A stretch of DNA of 64,000 nucleotides from BOG-938 sp048498155 (GTDB lineage: Bacteria > Pseudomonadota > Alphaproteobacteria > Caulobacterales > Caulobacteraceae), in NCBI GenBank assembly GCA_048498155.1, contig JBEHYN010000001.1, forward strand, positions 120,407 through 184,406. Reading direction: 5' to 3'. Below are positions 42,052 through 50,380 of this stretch, in pieces. Position numbers and translations under genes: made by a program. Within the stretch, counting starts at the first letter, position 1. The number at the start of each line of letters is the position of its first letter. The notes beneath the pieces were generated by a model. It was not told the DNA's origin. It saw nothing but the letters and a program-made list of their open reading frames with translations, and ran no database searches.

Positions 42052-42735
42052 CTAGTCGCCCCATTTGGCGAAATATCGGTTGTGCGCATCCTGCCAAGCG
42101 GGCGAGCGGAAGTCCCCGCCGCTCTGGTGAACGAGCCCCAGCGGAACGGTCCCGACAGGAATGTTGAGCGCTTCCGCCTGCCGGCAAAGGTCCATGTCGT
42201 AAAAGTGGAAGGTGAACTGTGGATCAAACCTAAGTTTGTACTGCTGAAAAGTAGCCCGCGTGGCAGCCATGAAGACCCCGTCGATCAATTTGCACGCCAC
42301 GCCAGGTGGGCCATAAAACGAAAGCCCGCAGGGGAAACCCTGCCCATAGCCGATCAATCCGCTCAGGTTCTGCGGCGTATCCCAGACCCCTTGGGTGTTC
42401 AGGAAAGCCCAGGCGGGCTGCCCAGGAACGCGCCGGCGATTGCCCGCCACGCCTAAGATCGAGAACTGGCCGACACCCCAGAGCAGTTTGTCTATCCAGA
42501 AGAAATCGGTGATGAAAACGTCGTCGTGCACAAAGACGATAATGTCGTCATCGGCGGCGACGTTTTCGATCGCGTCGTTGTAACATTCCGACAGGCCATT
42601 CTTATTGTTGAAGTAAATCTGCCGCCGAAGATTCAGTTTGGCATAGGTGATGGATAAGGTCTGACCCAGCGCCGACGTGCTGTAGAACTCGTCCTCCGAT
42701 AGTCGCGTTGCAGACACGATCAAGATTTTGGGCAC
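42052..42735 (-). CDS. Glycosyltransferase-like protein (GT2-like fold)
   Basis: The 227-residue protein starts at GTG 42735, six bases after AAGGGA. It opens with a Rossmann-like MPKILIVSATRLSE. A conserved NGLSECYNDAIENV and a DxD-like DIIVFVHDDVFITD (about residues 60-75) suggest nucleotide-sugar binding. IDGVFMAATRATF and FHFYDMDLCRQAEALNIPVG resemble small GT2-like transferases that act on surface polysaccharides. It lies between nuoN and birA, without an obvious functional tie to either. Confidence 0.78.
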   Translation of the reverse strand: MPKILIVSATRLSEDEFYSTSALGQTLSITYAKLNLRRQIYFNNKNGLSECYNDAIENVAADDDIIVFVHDDVFITDFFWIDKLLWGVGQFSILGVAGNRRRVPGQPAWAFLNTQGVWDTPQNLSGLIGYGQGFPCGLSFYGPPGVACKLIDGVFMAATRATFQQYKLRFDPQFTFHFYDMDLCRQAEALNIPVGTVPLGLVHQSGGDFRSPAWQDAHNRYFAKWGD

Positions 42736-42761
42736 GGAGAGTCCCTTCGCGACCGTTGATG

Positions 42762-44192
42762 TCAGCGGGCTGCGAGAGCGGCGGCGGCCACGTTGGCGGC
42801 TGAGTCCAGATAGCCCAGCGCCACCAACACCAGCGGGAAGGAGAACAGAGCCGCCGAATAGGCCACTGCCCTGGCGTCCAGGGGGGAAGCGTCCACCGCG
42901 CCGGCAGGCGGGTCGAACCACATGGTCTTGATCAGGCGCAGATAATAGAAGGCCGCGACTACGCTGAGGATCAGCCCGGCCACTGCGGCGGGCCACAGGC
43001 CGGCGTCTAAAGCCGCCTTGAAAACGTAGAACTTGCCCCAGAAGCCGCTGAACGGTGGAAGGCCCAGGAACGAGAAGGACAGCGCCGTCATGACCAGGGC
43101 GATGCCCGGCCGTTCGCGCACCAAGCCAGCCATGTCCTCCAAGGTTTCCATTGGTTTGCCGCCCCGCGACAGGGCGACAAGGCAGGCGAAGAAGCCGGTC
43201 ACATCGACCATGTACAGCACCATGAACACCAGCATGGACTGCACGCCCTGGTGATTGGCGGCCGAAAGACCGATCAGGGCGTAGCCGATGTTGGCGATGG
43301 AGGAATAGGCGAGCAGGCGCTTGAGGTTCTTCTGCACAAGGCCGGCGAAGGCGCCGACCAGCACCGAAATCATGGCGATGGTCAGGACAACCTGACGCCA
43401 TTGGTCCGAGGCGCCGCCGAAAGCGTCCATCAGCACCCGGGCCAATAGGACCATGGCGGCCAGTTTGGGGGCGGTAGTGATGAAGATGACCACGGGCGTG
43501 GGCGCGCCTTCGTACACGTCCGGCGTCCACATATGGAACGGCGCGGCGGAAACCTTGAAGGCCAGGCCGCAGATCAGGAACACCAGCCCGAACAGGATCC
43601 CGGTATTGGCGCCCGCGTGAACGGAATGGGCGATCACGTCAAAGCGCGTGGAGCCGGCGAAGCCATAGATCAGACTCGCGCCATACAGCAGCAGTCCGGA
43701 CGACAGGGCCCCCAACACGAAATACTTCAGACCGGCTTCAGATGAGCGTGCATCGTCGCGGCGGAACGCGGCAAGCACGTACAGCGCCAGGGAATGCAGC
43801 TCAATGCCGATGTAGAGCGAGATCAGGTCTCCGGCCGAGGCCATCATGCCCATGCCCAGGGCGGCGATCACGATCAGGATCGGAAACTCGAACTGGCTGT
43901 TGTTCAATCTTGTGAGCCAGCGGTCACCGAGCAGCACCGAGACGGCCGAAAAGCCATAGATGAAGACCTTGGCGTAGGTCGCCGCGCCGTCAGCGATATA
44001 GCCGCCGGAAAAGGCTGTCCCCACAGGACCGACGGCGGCCAGGGCCGCGGCCACGACCAGGGCGAAGCCTGCCCCGAGCGACACGCCGGCGACGTTCTTG
44101 CTCCGATAGGCGCCGAATACCAACAGGACTAGCGCGGAGGTCGCCAGGAAGGCTTCAGGAAGGGCAATATGCAGGGCCCCGGGGAGGTTCAT
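42762..44192 (-). CDS. nuoN: NADH-quinone oxidoreductase subunit N
   Basis: NuoN is one of three antiporter-like proton-pumping subunits of complex I in the inner membrane. The 476-residue protein has about fourteen helices, with the conserved Glu in GIELHSLALYVLAAFR and Lys in FKVSAAPFHMWTPDVYEGAP, plus LVQKNLKRLLAYSSIANIGY. It is the last gene of the nuoA-N run and follows nuoM by 14 bp. Confidence 0.97.
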   Translation of the reverse strand: MNLPGALHIALPEAFLATSALVLLVFGAYRSKNVAGVSLGAGFALVVAAALAAVGPVGTAFSGGYIADGAATYAKVFIYGFSAVSVLLGDRWLTRLNNSQFEFPILIVIAALGMGMMASAGDLISLYIGIELHSLALYVLAAFRRDDARSSEAGLKYFVLGALSSGLLLYGASLIYGFAGSTRFDVIAHSVHAGANTGILFGLVFLICGLAFKVSAAPFHMWTPDVYEGAPTPVVIFITTAPKLAAMVLLARVLMDAFGGASDQWRQVVLTIAMISVLVGAFAGLVQKNLKRLLAYSSIANIGYALIGLSAANHQGVQSMLVFMVLYMVDVTGFFACLVALSRGGKPMETLEDMAGLVRERPGIALVMTALSFSFLGLPPFSGFWGKFYVFKAALDAGLWPAAVAGLILSVVAAFYYLRLIKTMWFDPPAGAVDASPLDARAVAYSAALFSFPLVLVALGYLDSAANVAAAALAAR

Positions 44193-44206
44193 GCGCTCAG
44201 TTCTCC

Positions 44207-45697
44207 TCAGCCGCCGATGGCGGCCCGGTACGCGCCCACAAGATGGTCGACCGAGGCTTGGGTGATATTGAGGATCAGGCCGGGCTGCACGCCGAGCAGC
44301 AGGGTGCCTACGATCAGTGGCGCGAAGATCAAGACCTCGCGCGATTCAAGATCGGTGATGCCCGCCAGCTTAGGATTGGTCAGCTCGCCGAATACGACCC
44401 GGCGATAGAGCACCAGGGCGTAAACCGCCGAGAGGATCACGCCAGTAGCGGCGAACAGGGCTGTCCAGGTGGAGGTTCCATAGGTTCCGGTCATGGTCAG
44501 AATCTCGCCGACGAAGCCGGAGGTGCCCGGCAGGCCGACATTGCCCATGGTGAACAACATGAACACCGCCGCATACCAGGGCATGCGATTGGCCAGCCCT
44601 CCATAGAAGGCGATCTCGCGGGTGTGCATCCGGTCATAGACCACGCCGACGCACAGGAAGAGCGCGCCCGATATCACCCCGTGGCTGAGCATCTGATACA
44701 CGGCGCCCTGCACGCCCTGGGCGTTGCCGGCGAAGATCCCCATGGTGACAAAGCCCATGTGGGCCACCGAGGAATAGGCGATCAGCTTCTTGATATCGAC
44801 CTGCCGGAAGGCCACCAGCGAGGTGTAGATCACCGCGATCACCGACAGGGTGAATACGAGCGGCGTAAAATCGTGCGAGGCCTGGGGGAACATGGGCAGG
44901 CAGAAGCGCAGGAAGCCGTATCCGCCAAGCTTCAGCAGAATGCCCGCCAGGATCACCGAACCGGCCGTGGGCGCCTCAACGTGGGCGTCCGGCAGCCAAG
45001 TATGCACCGGCCACATCGGCATCTTCACCGCGAAGGAAGCGAAGAAGGCCAAAAACAGCCAGGTCTGCAGCCCTGGGGCAAAGTGGTAGGCCATCAGCTC
45101 GGGAATGGAGCTGGTGTGGGCAATGGAGACCATCAGCAGGATGGCGGCCAGCATCAGCACCGAGCCTAGCAGGGTGTAGAGGAAGAACTTGAACGCAGCG
45201 TAGACCCGCCGCTGGCCGCCCCAGATGCCGATGATCAGGAACATCGGCAGCAGGCCGCCTTCGAAGAAGATGTAGAACAGGATTAGGTCCAGGGCGCAGA
45301 ACACGCCGATGACCAAGCTTTCCAGGATCAGGAAAGCGATCAGGTATTCCAGCACCCGCTTCTCGATCGACTTCCAAGAAGCAATCACGCACAGGGGCAG
45401 CAGGAACGCCGTCAGCAGGACAAACAGCACCGATATGCCGTCCACACCCATGCGGTAGCCGGCCCCGGCGAACCAGGGGATTTCCTCCACGAACTGGAAC
45501 CCAGACGTCGAGGTGTCGAATTGAGCCACCAGCAGGACGGATAGGGCCAAGGTCGCCAGTGTGGTCGCCAGGGCGATCCACTTGGCCCCATTTTCCAACT
45601 TGGCTTGATCGGCTTTGGAACCGAGCAGGCGCAGCAGCAGGATGGCCGCGACCCCGATCATCGGGAAGAAGGTGGTGAGGCTGAGAATTCCGGTCAT
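44207..45697 (-). CDS. nuoM: NADH-quinone oxidoreductase subunit M
   Basis: NuoM is the middle antiporter-like subunit of the complex I membrane arm. The 496 residues give about fourteen helices. FFEGGLLPMFLIIGIWGG holds the conserved Glu, KMPMWPVHTWLPDAHVEAPT the Lys, and VDIKKLIAYSSVAHMGFV the second Lys. It is spaced 9 bp after nuoL. Confidence 0.98.
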   Translation of the reverse strand: MTGILSLTTFFPMIGVAAILLLRLLGSKADQAKLENGAKWIALATTLATLALSVLLVAQFDTSTSGFQFVEEIPWFAGAGYRMGVDGISVLFVLLTAFLLPLCVIASWKSIEKRVLEYLIAFLILESLVIGVFCALDLILFYIFFEGGLLPMFLIIGIWGGQRRVYAAFKFFLYTLLGSVLMLAAILLMVSIAHTSSIPELMAYHFAPGLQTWLFLAFFASFAVKMPMWPVHTWLPDAHVEAPTAGSVILAGILLKLGGYGFLRFCLPMFPQASHDFTPLVFTLSVIAVIYTSLVAFRQVDIKKLIAYSSVAHMGFVTMGIFAGNAQGVQGAVYQMLSHGVISGALFLCVGVVYDRMHTREIAFYGGLANRMPWYAAVFMLFTMGNVGLPGTSGFVGEILTMTGTYGTSTWTALFAATGVILSAVYALVLYRRVVFGELTNPKLAGITDLESREVLIFAPLIVGTLLLGVQPGLILNITQASVDHLVGAYRAAIGG

Positions 45698-45706
45698 GTC
45701 AGCGCC

Positions 45707-47722
45707 TCAACCCCAGGCCCACAGGGCGAAGCTGAGCAAGCCAGCCACGCCGAGCAACATGACGAATGCATAGTGGTAGACATAGCCGGTCTGCACCCGG
45801 CCCGCCCCACGGCCCACCGCCGCCGACACTGCGGCCACGCCGTCGGGCCCGAAGCCGTCGATGATCTTCTGGTCACCGACCTTCCAGAATAGGTCGCCTA
45901 GCGCCTTGGCCCCGCGCACGAAGACGAAGTCGTACAGTTCGTCGAAGTACCACTTGTTGTAGAGGAACGACCAAAGCGGCCCCTTGTTGGCCGCGATGCG
46001 CGCGCCCAGGCCTTCCTTGGCGATATAGACCCACCAAGCGCCGACAAAGCCGATGGCGGTGACGGTCAGGGGCGCCCAGACCACCCACTCGGGCACAGAC
46101 TTGACCCCATCCAGCACGTGGTTGGACGGCAAGGTGAAGATGGCAGCGCGCCAGAACTCCGCCCTGCCCTCGCCGACGAACTGTTCGACGAAAATATAGC
46201 CCACGCTGATTGCGCCCACGGCCAGGACCAGGAGAGGAACCAGCACCACCCACGGGCTTTCATGCGGCTTGTGGGCGTGGTGATGAGCGTCGTCCGGGAG
46301 GGGCTCGGCGTGTGCGTCATGGCCATGATCGTCATGGCCCCACTTGGCGTGGCCGTGGAAGGTCATGAATACTAGGCGCCAGGAATAGAACGACGTCAGG
46401 CCAGCGGCAAACACCCCAACCACGAAGGCGAAGCTGGCCAAAGGCGTGGTCTTGGACGCCACATAGGCGGCGTCGATGATGGAGTCCTTCGAGTAGAAGC
46501 CCGCGAATCCGAGGTCCAGATGCGGAATGCCCAAGCCGGTAATGGCGATGGTGCCGATGAGAACCACCGCATAGGTGATCGGCATCAGCTTCCACAGAGC
46601 GCCCATCTTCCGCATGTCCTGTTCGTGGTGCATGCCCATGATCACCGAGCCGGCGGACAGGAACAGCAGGGCCTTGAAGAAGGCGTGGGTGAACAGGTGG
46701 AACATGGCCGACTGATAGGCCCCGGCGCCTGCGGCGAAGAACATGTAGCCGAGCTGCGAACAGGTCGAATAGGCGATGACCCGCTTGATGTCGTTCTGCG
46801 CCAGACCGACCGTGGCGGCGAACAGGGCGGTGACTGCACCGATGACCATGACGATCAGTTTAGCCGTCGGCGCATACTCAAACAGCGGCGACAGCAGGCA
46901 GACCATATAGACGCCCGCGGTGACCATGGTCGCCGCGTGGATCAGGGCGGACACCGGCGTCGGACCCTCCATGGCGTCGGGCAACCAGGTGTGCAGGAAG
47001 AACTGAGCCGACTTGCCCATGGCCCCGACGAACAGCAGGGCGGCCGCCAGATCCAGCGCGCTCCAGGACTGGCCGATGAACCGCCAAGTGGTGTTGGCGT
47101 GCGAGGCGATCAGAGGGAACAGCTCGGGGAACCGGATGGTGTGGAACATCCAAAACATCGTCATGATGCCCAGGGCGAAACCGAAGTCGCCCACCCGGTT
47201 GACCACGAAGGCTTTGATGGCGGCGGCCGAGGCGCTGGCCTTCTTGAACCAGAAACCGATCAGCAGATAGGACGCCAGCCCCACCCCTTCCCAGCCGAAG
47301 AACAGCTGCATGAAGTCGTTGGCCGTCACCAGCATCAGCATGGCGAAGGTGAACAGGGACAGGTAGGCGAAGAAGCGCGGCTTACAGTCGTCCTCGTGCA
47401 TATAGCCCCAGCTATAGAGGTGCACGAGGGAGGACACCGAGGTCACCACCACGAGCATCACGGTGGACAGGGTGTCGATGCGGAGCGCCCAGTCCGACTG
47501 GAATTGGCCTACGTCGATGAAGGGGGCGAGGATCAGGGTGAAGGGCTCGGCGTGACCCCAAACCTGGCTGGCGAAGTTGGCCCAGGCCATGGCGCAGGCC
47601 AAAAACAGCAAGCCGGTGGTCACCGCCTGGGACGGGACATCGCCGATGCGGCGTCCGAAAAAGCCGGCGACGGCGGCCCCGAGAAGCGGCGCGAAGACGG
47701 CAATGATGACAAGGCTATGCAA
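45707..47722 (-). CDS. nuoL: NADH-quinone oxidoreductase subunit L
   Basis: NuoL is the distal proton-pumping subunit and carries the long lateral helix along the membrane arm. The 671-residue protein shows QLFFGWEGVGLASYLLIGFW, GKSAQFFLHTWLPDAMEGPT, NDIKRVIAYSTCSQLGYMFF and a His-rich cytoplasmic or periplasmic insert (HGHAKWGHDDHGHDAHAEPL, near 470-490). The His-rich insert varies between species. nuoK ends 5 bp upstream. Confidence 0.98.
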   Translation of the reverse strand: MHSLVIIAVFAPLLGAAVAGFFGRRIGDVPSQAVTTGLLFLACAMAWANFASQVWGHAEPFTLILAPFIDVGQFQSDWALRIDTLSTVMLVVVTSVSSLVHLYSWGYMHEDDCKPRFFAYLSLFTFAMLMLVTANDFMQLFFGWEGVGLASYLLIGFWFKKASASAAAIKAFVVNRVGDFGFALGIMTMFWMFHTIRFPELFPLIASHANTTWRFIGQSWSALDLAAALLFVGAMGKSAQFFLHTWLPDAMEGPTPVSALIHAATMVTAGVYMVCLLSPLFEYAPTAKLIVMVIGAVTALFAATVGLAQNDIKRVIAYSTCSQLGYMFFAAGAGAYQSAMFHLFTHAFFKALLFLSAGSVIMGMHHEQDMRKMGALWKLMPITYAVVLIGTIAITGLGIPHLDLGFAGFYSKDSIIDAAYVASKTTPLASFAFVVGVFAAGLTSFYSWRLVFMTFHGHAKWGHDDHGHDAHAEPLPDDAHHHAHKPHESPWVVLVPLLVLAVGAISVGYIFVEQFVGEGRAEFWRAAIFTLPSNHVLDGVKSVPEWVVWAPLTVTAIGFVGAWWVYIAKEGLGARIAANKGPLWSFLYNKWYFDELYDFVFVRGAKALGDLFWKVGDQKIIDGFGPDGVAAVSAAVGRGAGRVQTGYVYHYAFVMLLGVAGLLSFALWAWG

Positions 47723-47727
47723 GTTGA

Positions 47728-48033
47728 TCAGCCCTTCATCATGCTGGCGTCGTCCACGGCGATGTTGCCGCGGTTACGGAAGAAGGTGACCAGGATAGCC
47801 AGACCTACGGCCGCTTCGGCGGCGGCCACGGTCAGCACAAACATGGCGAAGATCTGCCCCACCACGTCATGCAAAAACGCCGAGAACGCCACCAAATTGA
47901 TGTTTACCGCCAGGAGGATCAGCTCGATCGACATCATGATGATGATGACGTTCTTGCGGTTCACGAAGATGCCGAACACACCAATGGTGAACAGGATCGC
48001 GGCGACCGTCAGATAGTGGGCAAGGCCAATCAT
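47728..48033 (-). CDS. nuoK: NADH-quinone oxidoreductase subunit K
   Basis: The 101-residue, three-helix subunit has the conserved membrane Glu in MSIELILLAVNINLVAFS and in VAAAEAAVGLAILVTFFR. The ribosome site GGAGG of this gene lies inside the palindromic repeat that separates it from nuoJ, so the repeat may influence its translation. Confidence 0.97.
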   Translation of the reverse strand: MIGLAHYLTVAAILFTIGVFGIFVNRKNVIIIMMSIELILLAVNINLVAFSAFLHDVVGQIFAMFVLTVAAAEAAVGLAILVTFFRNRGNIAVDDASMMKG

Positions 48034-48128
48034 CCTCCTACGCTCCTTGAGAGCTTCGGAGGATCGATCCTCCCTTGGGTATTTATGCGCTGGAGGATGA
48101 ATCCTCCGAAGCCTTGGCGAAGGAGGAT
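48032..48128. repeat. Tandem/inverted GGAGGAT palindromic repeats between nuoJ and nuoK
   Basis: Two related units with ATCCTCC...GGAGGAT ends lie in opposite orientation: 48032-48064 and 48101-48128. Between them GCTTCGGAGGATCGATCCTCC (48053-48073) pairs over 21 bp with 48092-48112 (two mismatches, 18-nt loop). The RNA could fold in more than one way. The units resemble REP-like intergenic repeats, and one arm contains the nuoK ribosome site. Confidence 0.7.
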
Positions 48129-48739
48129 CACTCGGAGATCCCTTCGCCGGGCTTGATCTGGACGATGGTCATGCCGGTCTTGGGCGATCGCGCGACCTGT
48201 TTGGCGATGTTCTGCCGGCGCACGCCGGGCCTATGGCGCAAGGTCAGGACAATGGCCCCGATCATCGCCACCAGGAGGACCAGACCCGCCGCCTGGAACA
48301 GATAAACATAGTCCGTATAGAGCACCCGCCCGATGGATTCCGTGTTGGTCCAGCCGGGAGTGGACGACATGGGCAAGGCATTCTTAGCCGCTGCACCGCT
48401 CTGGGCGACCGAGACGGCCACCAGCACCATCTCCACCAGCAACACCATGGCGACCACGCCGCCGATGGGCAGGTATTTAGCGAAGCCCTGGCGGAGCTGA
48501 GCGAAATCCACGTCCAGCATCATCACCACGAACAGGAACAGCACCGCCACGGCGCCCACGTAGACCACCACCAGCAGCATGGCGAGGAACTCGGCGCCCA
48601 GCAGGACGAAGAGCCCCGCCGCCGAGAAAAAAGCGGTGATCAGATACAGCACCGAGTGCACAGGGTTCTTCGCGGAGATGACCAAGAAGGCCGCCGCCAC
48701 GCTCACCAGCGCCAGAAAATAGAAGGCGACCGCCTGCAC
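48128..48739 (-). CDS. nuoJ: NADH-quinone oxidoreductase subunit J
   Basis: NuoJ is a five-helix subunit linking the quinone site to the proton channels. It begins MQAVAFYFLALVSVAAAF and contains GAEFLAMLLVVVYVGAVAVL, whose flexible Tyr-Val-Gly segment is characteristic, then FVVMMLDVD. A C-terminal tail of ~35 residues is hydrophilic. The 203-residue length is normal. Its stop codon overlaps the end of the downstream repeat by one base. Confidence 0.97.
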   Translation of the reverse strand: MQAVAFYFLALVSVAAAFLVISAKNPVHSVLYLITAFFSAAGLFVLLGAEFLAMLLVVVYVGAVAVLFLFVVMMLDVDFAQLRQGFAKYLPIGGVVAMVLLVEMVLVAVSVAQSGAAAKNALPMSSTPGWTNTESIGRVLYTDYVYLFQAAGLVLLVAMIGAIVLTLRHRPGVRRQNIAKQVARSPKTGMTIVQIKPGEGISE

Positions 48740-48804
48740 TCAAAACCCCTCTCGTCGCTGCCCGACGAATCCTCGCCGAACGCCCCGCCGATTGCGCCCG
48801 TCTC

Positions 48805-49302
48805 TTACCGGTAGGGCGCGTCCAGTTCCAGATTCTTCGCGATTTCCCGCTCCCAACGGTCCCCGTTGGACAGCAGTCGATCCTTGTCGAACAGAAGCTC
48901 CTCGCGGGTCTCCGTCGCGTACTCGAAATTCGGCCCCTCGACGATGGCGTCCACGGGACAGGCTTCCTGACAGAGGCCACAGTAGATGCACTTGACCATG
49001 TCAATGTCGTAGCGGGTCGTCCGTCGAGATCCGTCGTCGCGCGGTTCGGCCTCGATGGTGATGGCCTGGGCCGGACAGATCGCCTCACACAGCTTGCAAG
49101 CGATGCAGCGCTCTTCCCCATTGGGATAGCGACGCAGGGCGTGCTCGCCGCGGAAGCGCGGGGACAGCGGACCTTTTTCGAAGGGGTAGTAGACCGTCTT
49201 CTTGGGTTGGACGAAGTACTTCATCGCCAAGCCAAAGGCCCCAATGAAGTCCATCAGTCCGGCCCCCTTGACGGCCTGTCCGACGCGAGCAGCGAAGGTC
49301 AT
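48805..49302 (-). CDS. nuoI: NADH-quinone oxidoreductase subunit I
   Basis: NuoI carries iron-sulfur clusters N6a and N6b on the way to quinone. Two CxxCxxCxxxCP motifs are plain: CIACKLCEAICPAQAI (near residue 66) and CIYCGLCQEACPVDAI (near 105). The 165-residue protein has the amphipathic N-terminal helix that lies on the membrane. It lies between nuoH (15 bp) and nuoJ (65 bp). Confidence 0.98.
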   Translation of the reverse strand: MTFAARVGQAVKGAGLMDFIGAFGLAMKYFVQPKKTVYYPFEKGPLSPRFRGEHALRRYPNGEERCIACKLCEAICPAQAITIEAEPRDDGSRRTTRYDIDMVKCIYCGLCQEACPVDAIVEGPNFEYATETREELLFDKDRLLSNGDRWEREIAKNLELDAPYR

Positions 49303-49317
49303 GGGCTTTTTCCTTCC

Positions 49318-50376
49318 TTAGCTCTGAGCGCCGAAGACGCGCCAGGCGGCGACCAGGGCAACCCCGACCAAAGAGGCCGGCAGGAACACCTTCCAGCCTA
49401 GGCGCATCAGTTGGTCGTAGCGGTAACGGGGGACGATGGCCTTGACCATCGCCACCATGAAGAACCAGAAGCAGCCCTTGATGACGAACCACATCAGCGC
49501 CCACAGGTGGGCGATGATCGGCGGCCAGCTTTTGAGGAATGTCTCGGGGAACGGGGCGTGCCACCCTCCGAAGAACAGCACCGAGATCAGGCAGCACATC
49601 AGGACGATGTTGGTGTACTCGGCCAGCATCAGCAGCAGATAGGCGGTGGAGGAATATTCCACCTGATAGCCGGCCACCAGCTCGGACTCCGCCTCGGGCA
49701 GGTCAAACGGGGGACGGTTGGTCTCGGCCAGGAACGAGATGAAAAACATGATGGCCATGGGGAACATGACCACGATGGTCGGCAGGGCGAAGGCATGCCA
49801 GTGCAGGATTCCGCCGTCCTGGTGGTCCACGATCGTGGTCAGATTCATCGAGCCTGACAGCAGGATCACGGTGATCAGGATGAAACCGATGGAGACCTCA
49901 TAGGACACCATCTGCGCCGCCGAACGCAGGGCGCCGAGAAACGGATACTTTGAGTTGGACGCCCAGCCGCCCATGATGATGCCGTAGACGCCGAGCGATG
50001 AGATCGCCAGCATGTACAGCACCCCGACATTGAGGTTGGAGATTACCCAACCTGGGGCAAAGGGCATGGCCGCCCAGGCGCCGAAAGCGAACACCACGCT
50101 GATCACCGGCGCCAACAGGAACACGAATTTGTCCGCGCTGGAGGGGATCACTAGCTCTTTCAGCACGAATTTGAGCAAGTCGGCGAAGGACTGGAGCAGC
50201 CCGAAAGGCCCGACTACATTGGGGCCCTTGCGCCATTGCACCGCCGCCCAGATCTTGCGGTCAGCCAGGATGACAAAGGCGACAGAGATCAGCAGCACCA
50301 CGACGATCAGCAGGATCTGACCAACCGTCAGCAGCGACCAGAACAGCGGGTTGTTATCGAAGGCAATGCCGCCCAT
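49318..50376 (-). CDS. nuoH: NADH-quinone oxidoreductase subunit H
   Basis: NuoH forms the entry of the quinone cavity with NuoB and NuoD. The 352-residue, eight-helix protein shows ADRKIWAAVQWRKGPNVVGP, a quinone-site block, and ETNRPPFDLPEAESELVAGY, the charged loop conserved in all complex I. It follows nuoG by 4 bp. Confidence 0.98.
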   Translation of the reverse strand: MGGIAFDNNPLFWSLLTVGQILLIVVVLLISVAFVILADRKIWAAVQWRKGPNVVGPFGLLQSFADLLKFVLKELVIPSSADKFVFLLAPVISVVFAFGAWAAMPFAPGWVISNLNVGVLYMLAISSLGVYGIIMGGWASNSKYPFLGALRSAAQMVSYEVSIGFILITVILLSGSMNLTTIVDHQDGGILHWHAFALPTIVVMFPMAIMFFISFLAETNRPPFDLPEAESELVAGYQVEYSSTAYLLLMLAEYTNIVLMCCLISVLFFGGWHAPFPETFLKSWPPIIAHLWALMWFVIKGCFWFFMVAMVKAIVPRYRYDQLMRLGWKVFLPASLVGVALVAAWRVFGAQS

Positions 50377-50380
50377 GCCC

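Noticed and set aside
44243..45169. 308-codon open frame antisense to nuoM
   Set aside because: Shadow frame rich in His, Gln, Gly and Asp with no ribosome site or family.
46520..48016. 498-codon open frame antisense to nuoL and nuoK
   Set aside because: It is a high-GC shadow: low-complexity Gly/His/Arg composition, no family match, and it covers well-conserved nuo genes on the other strand.
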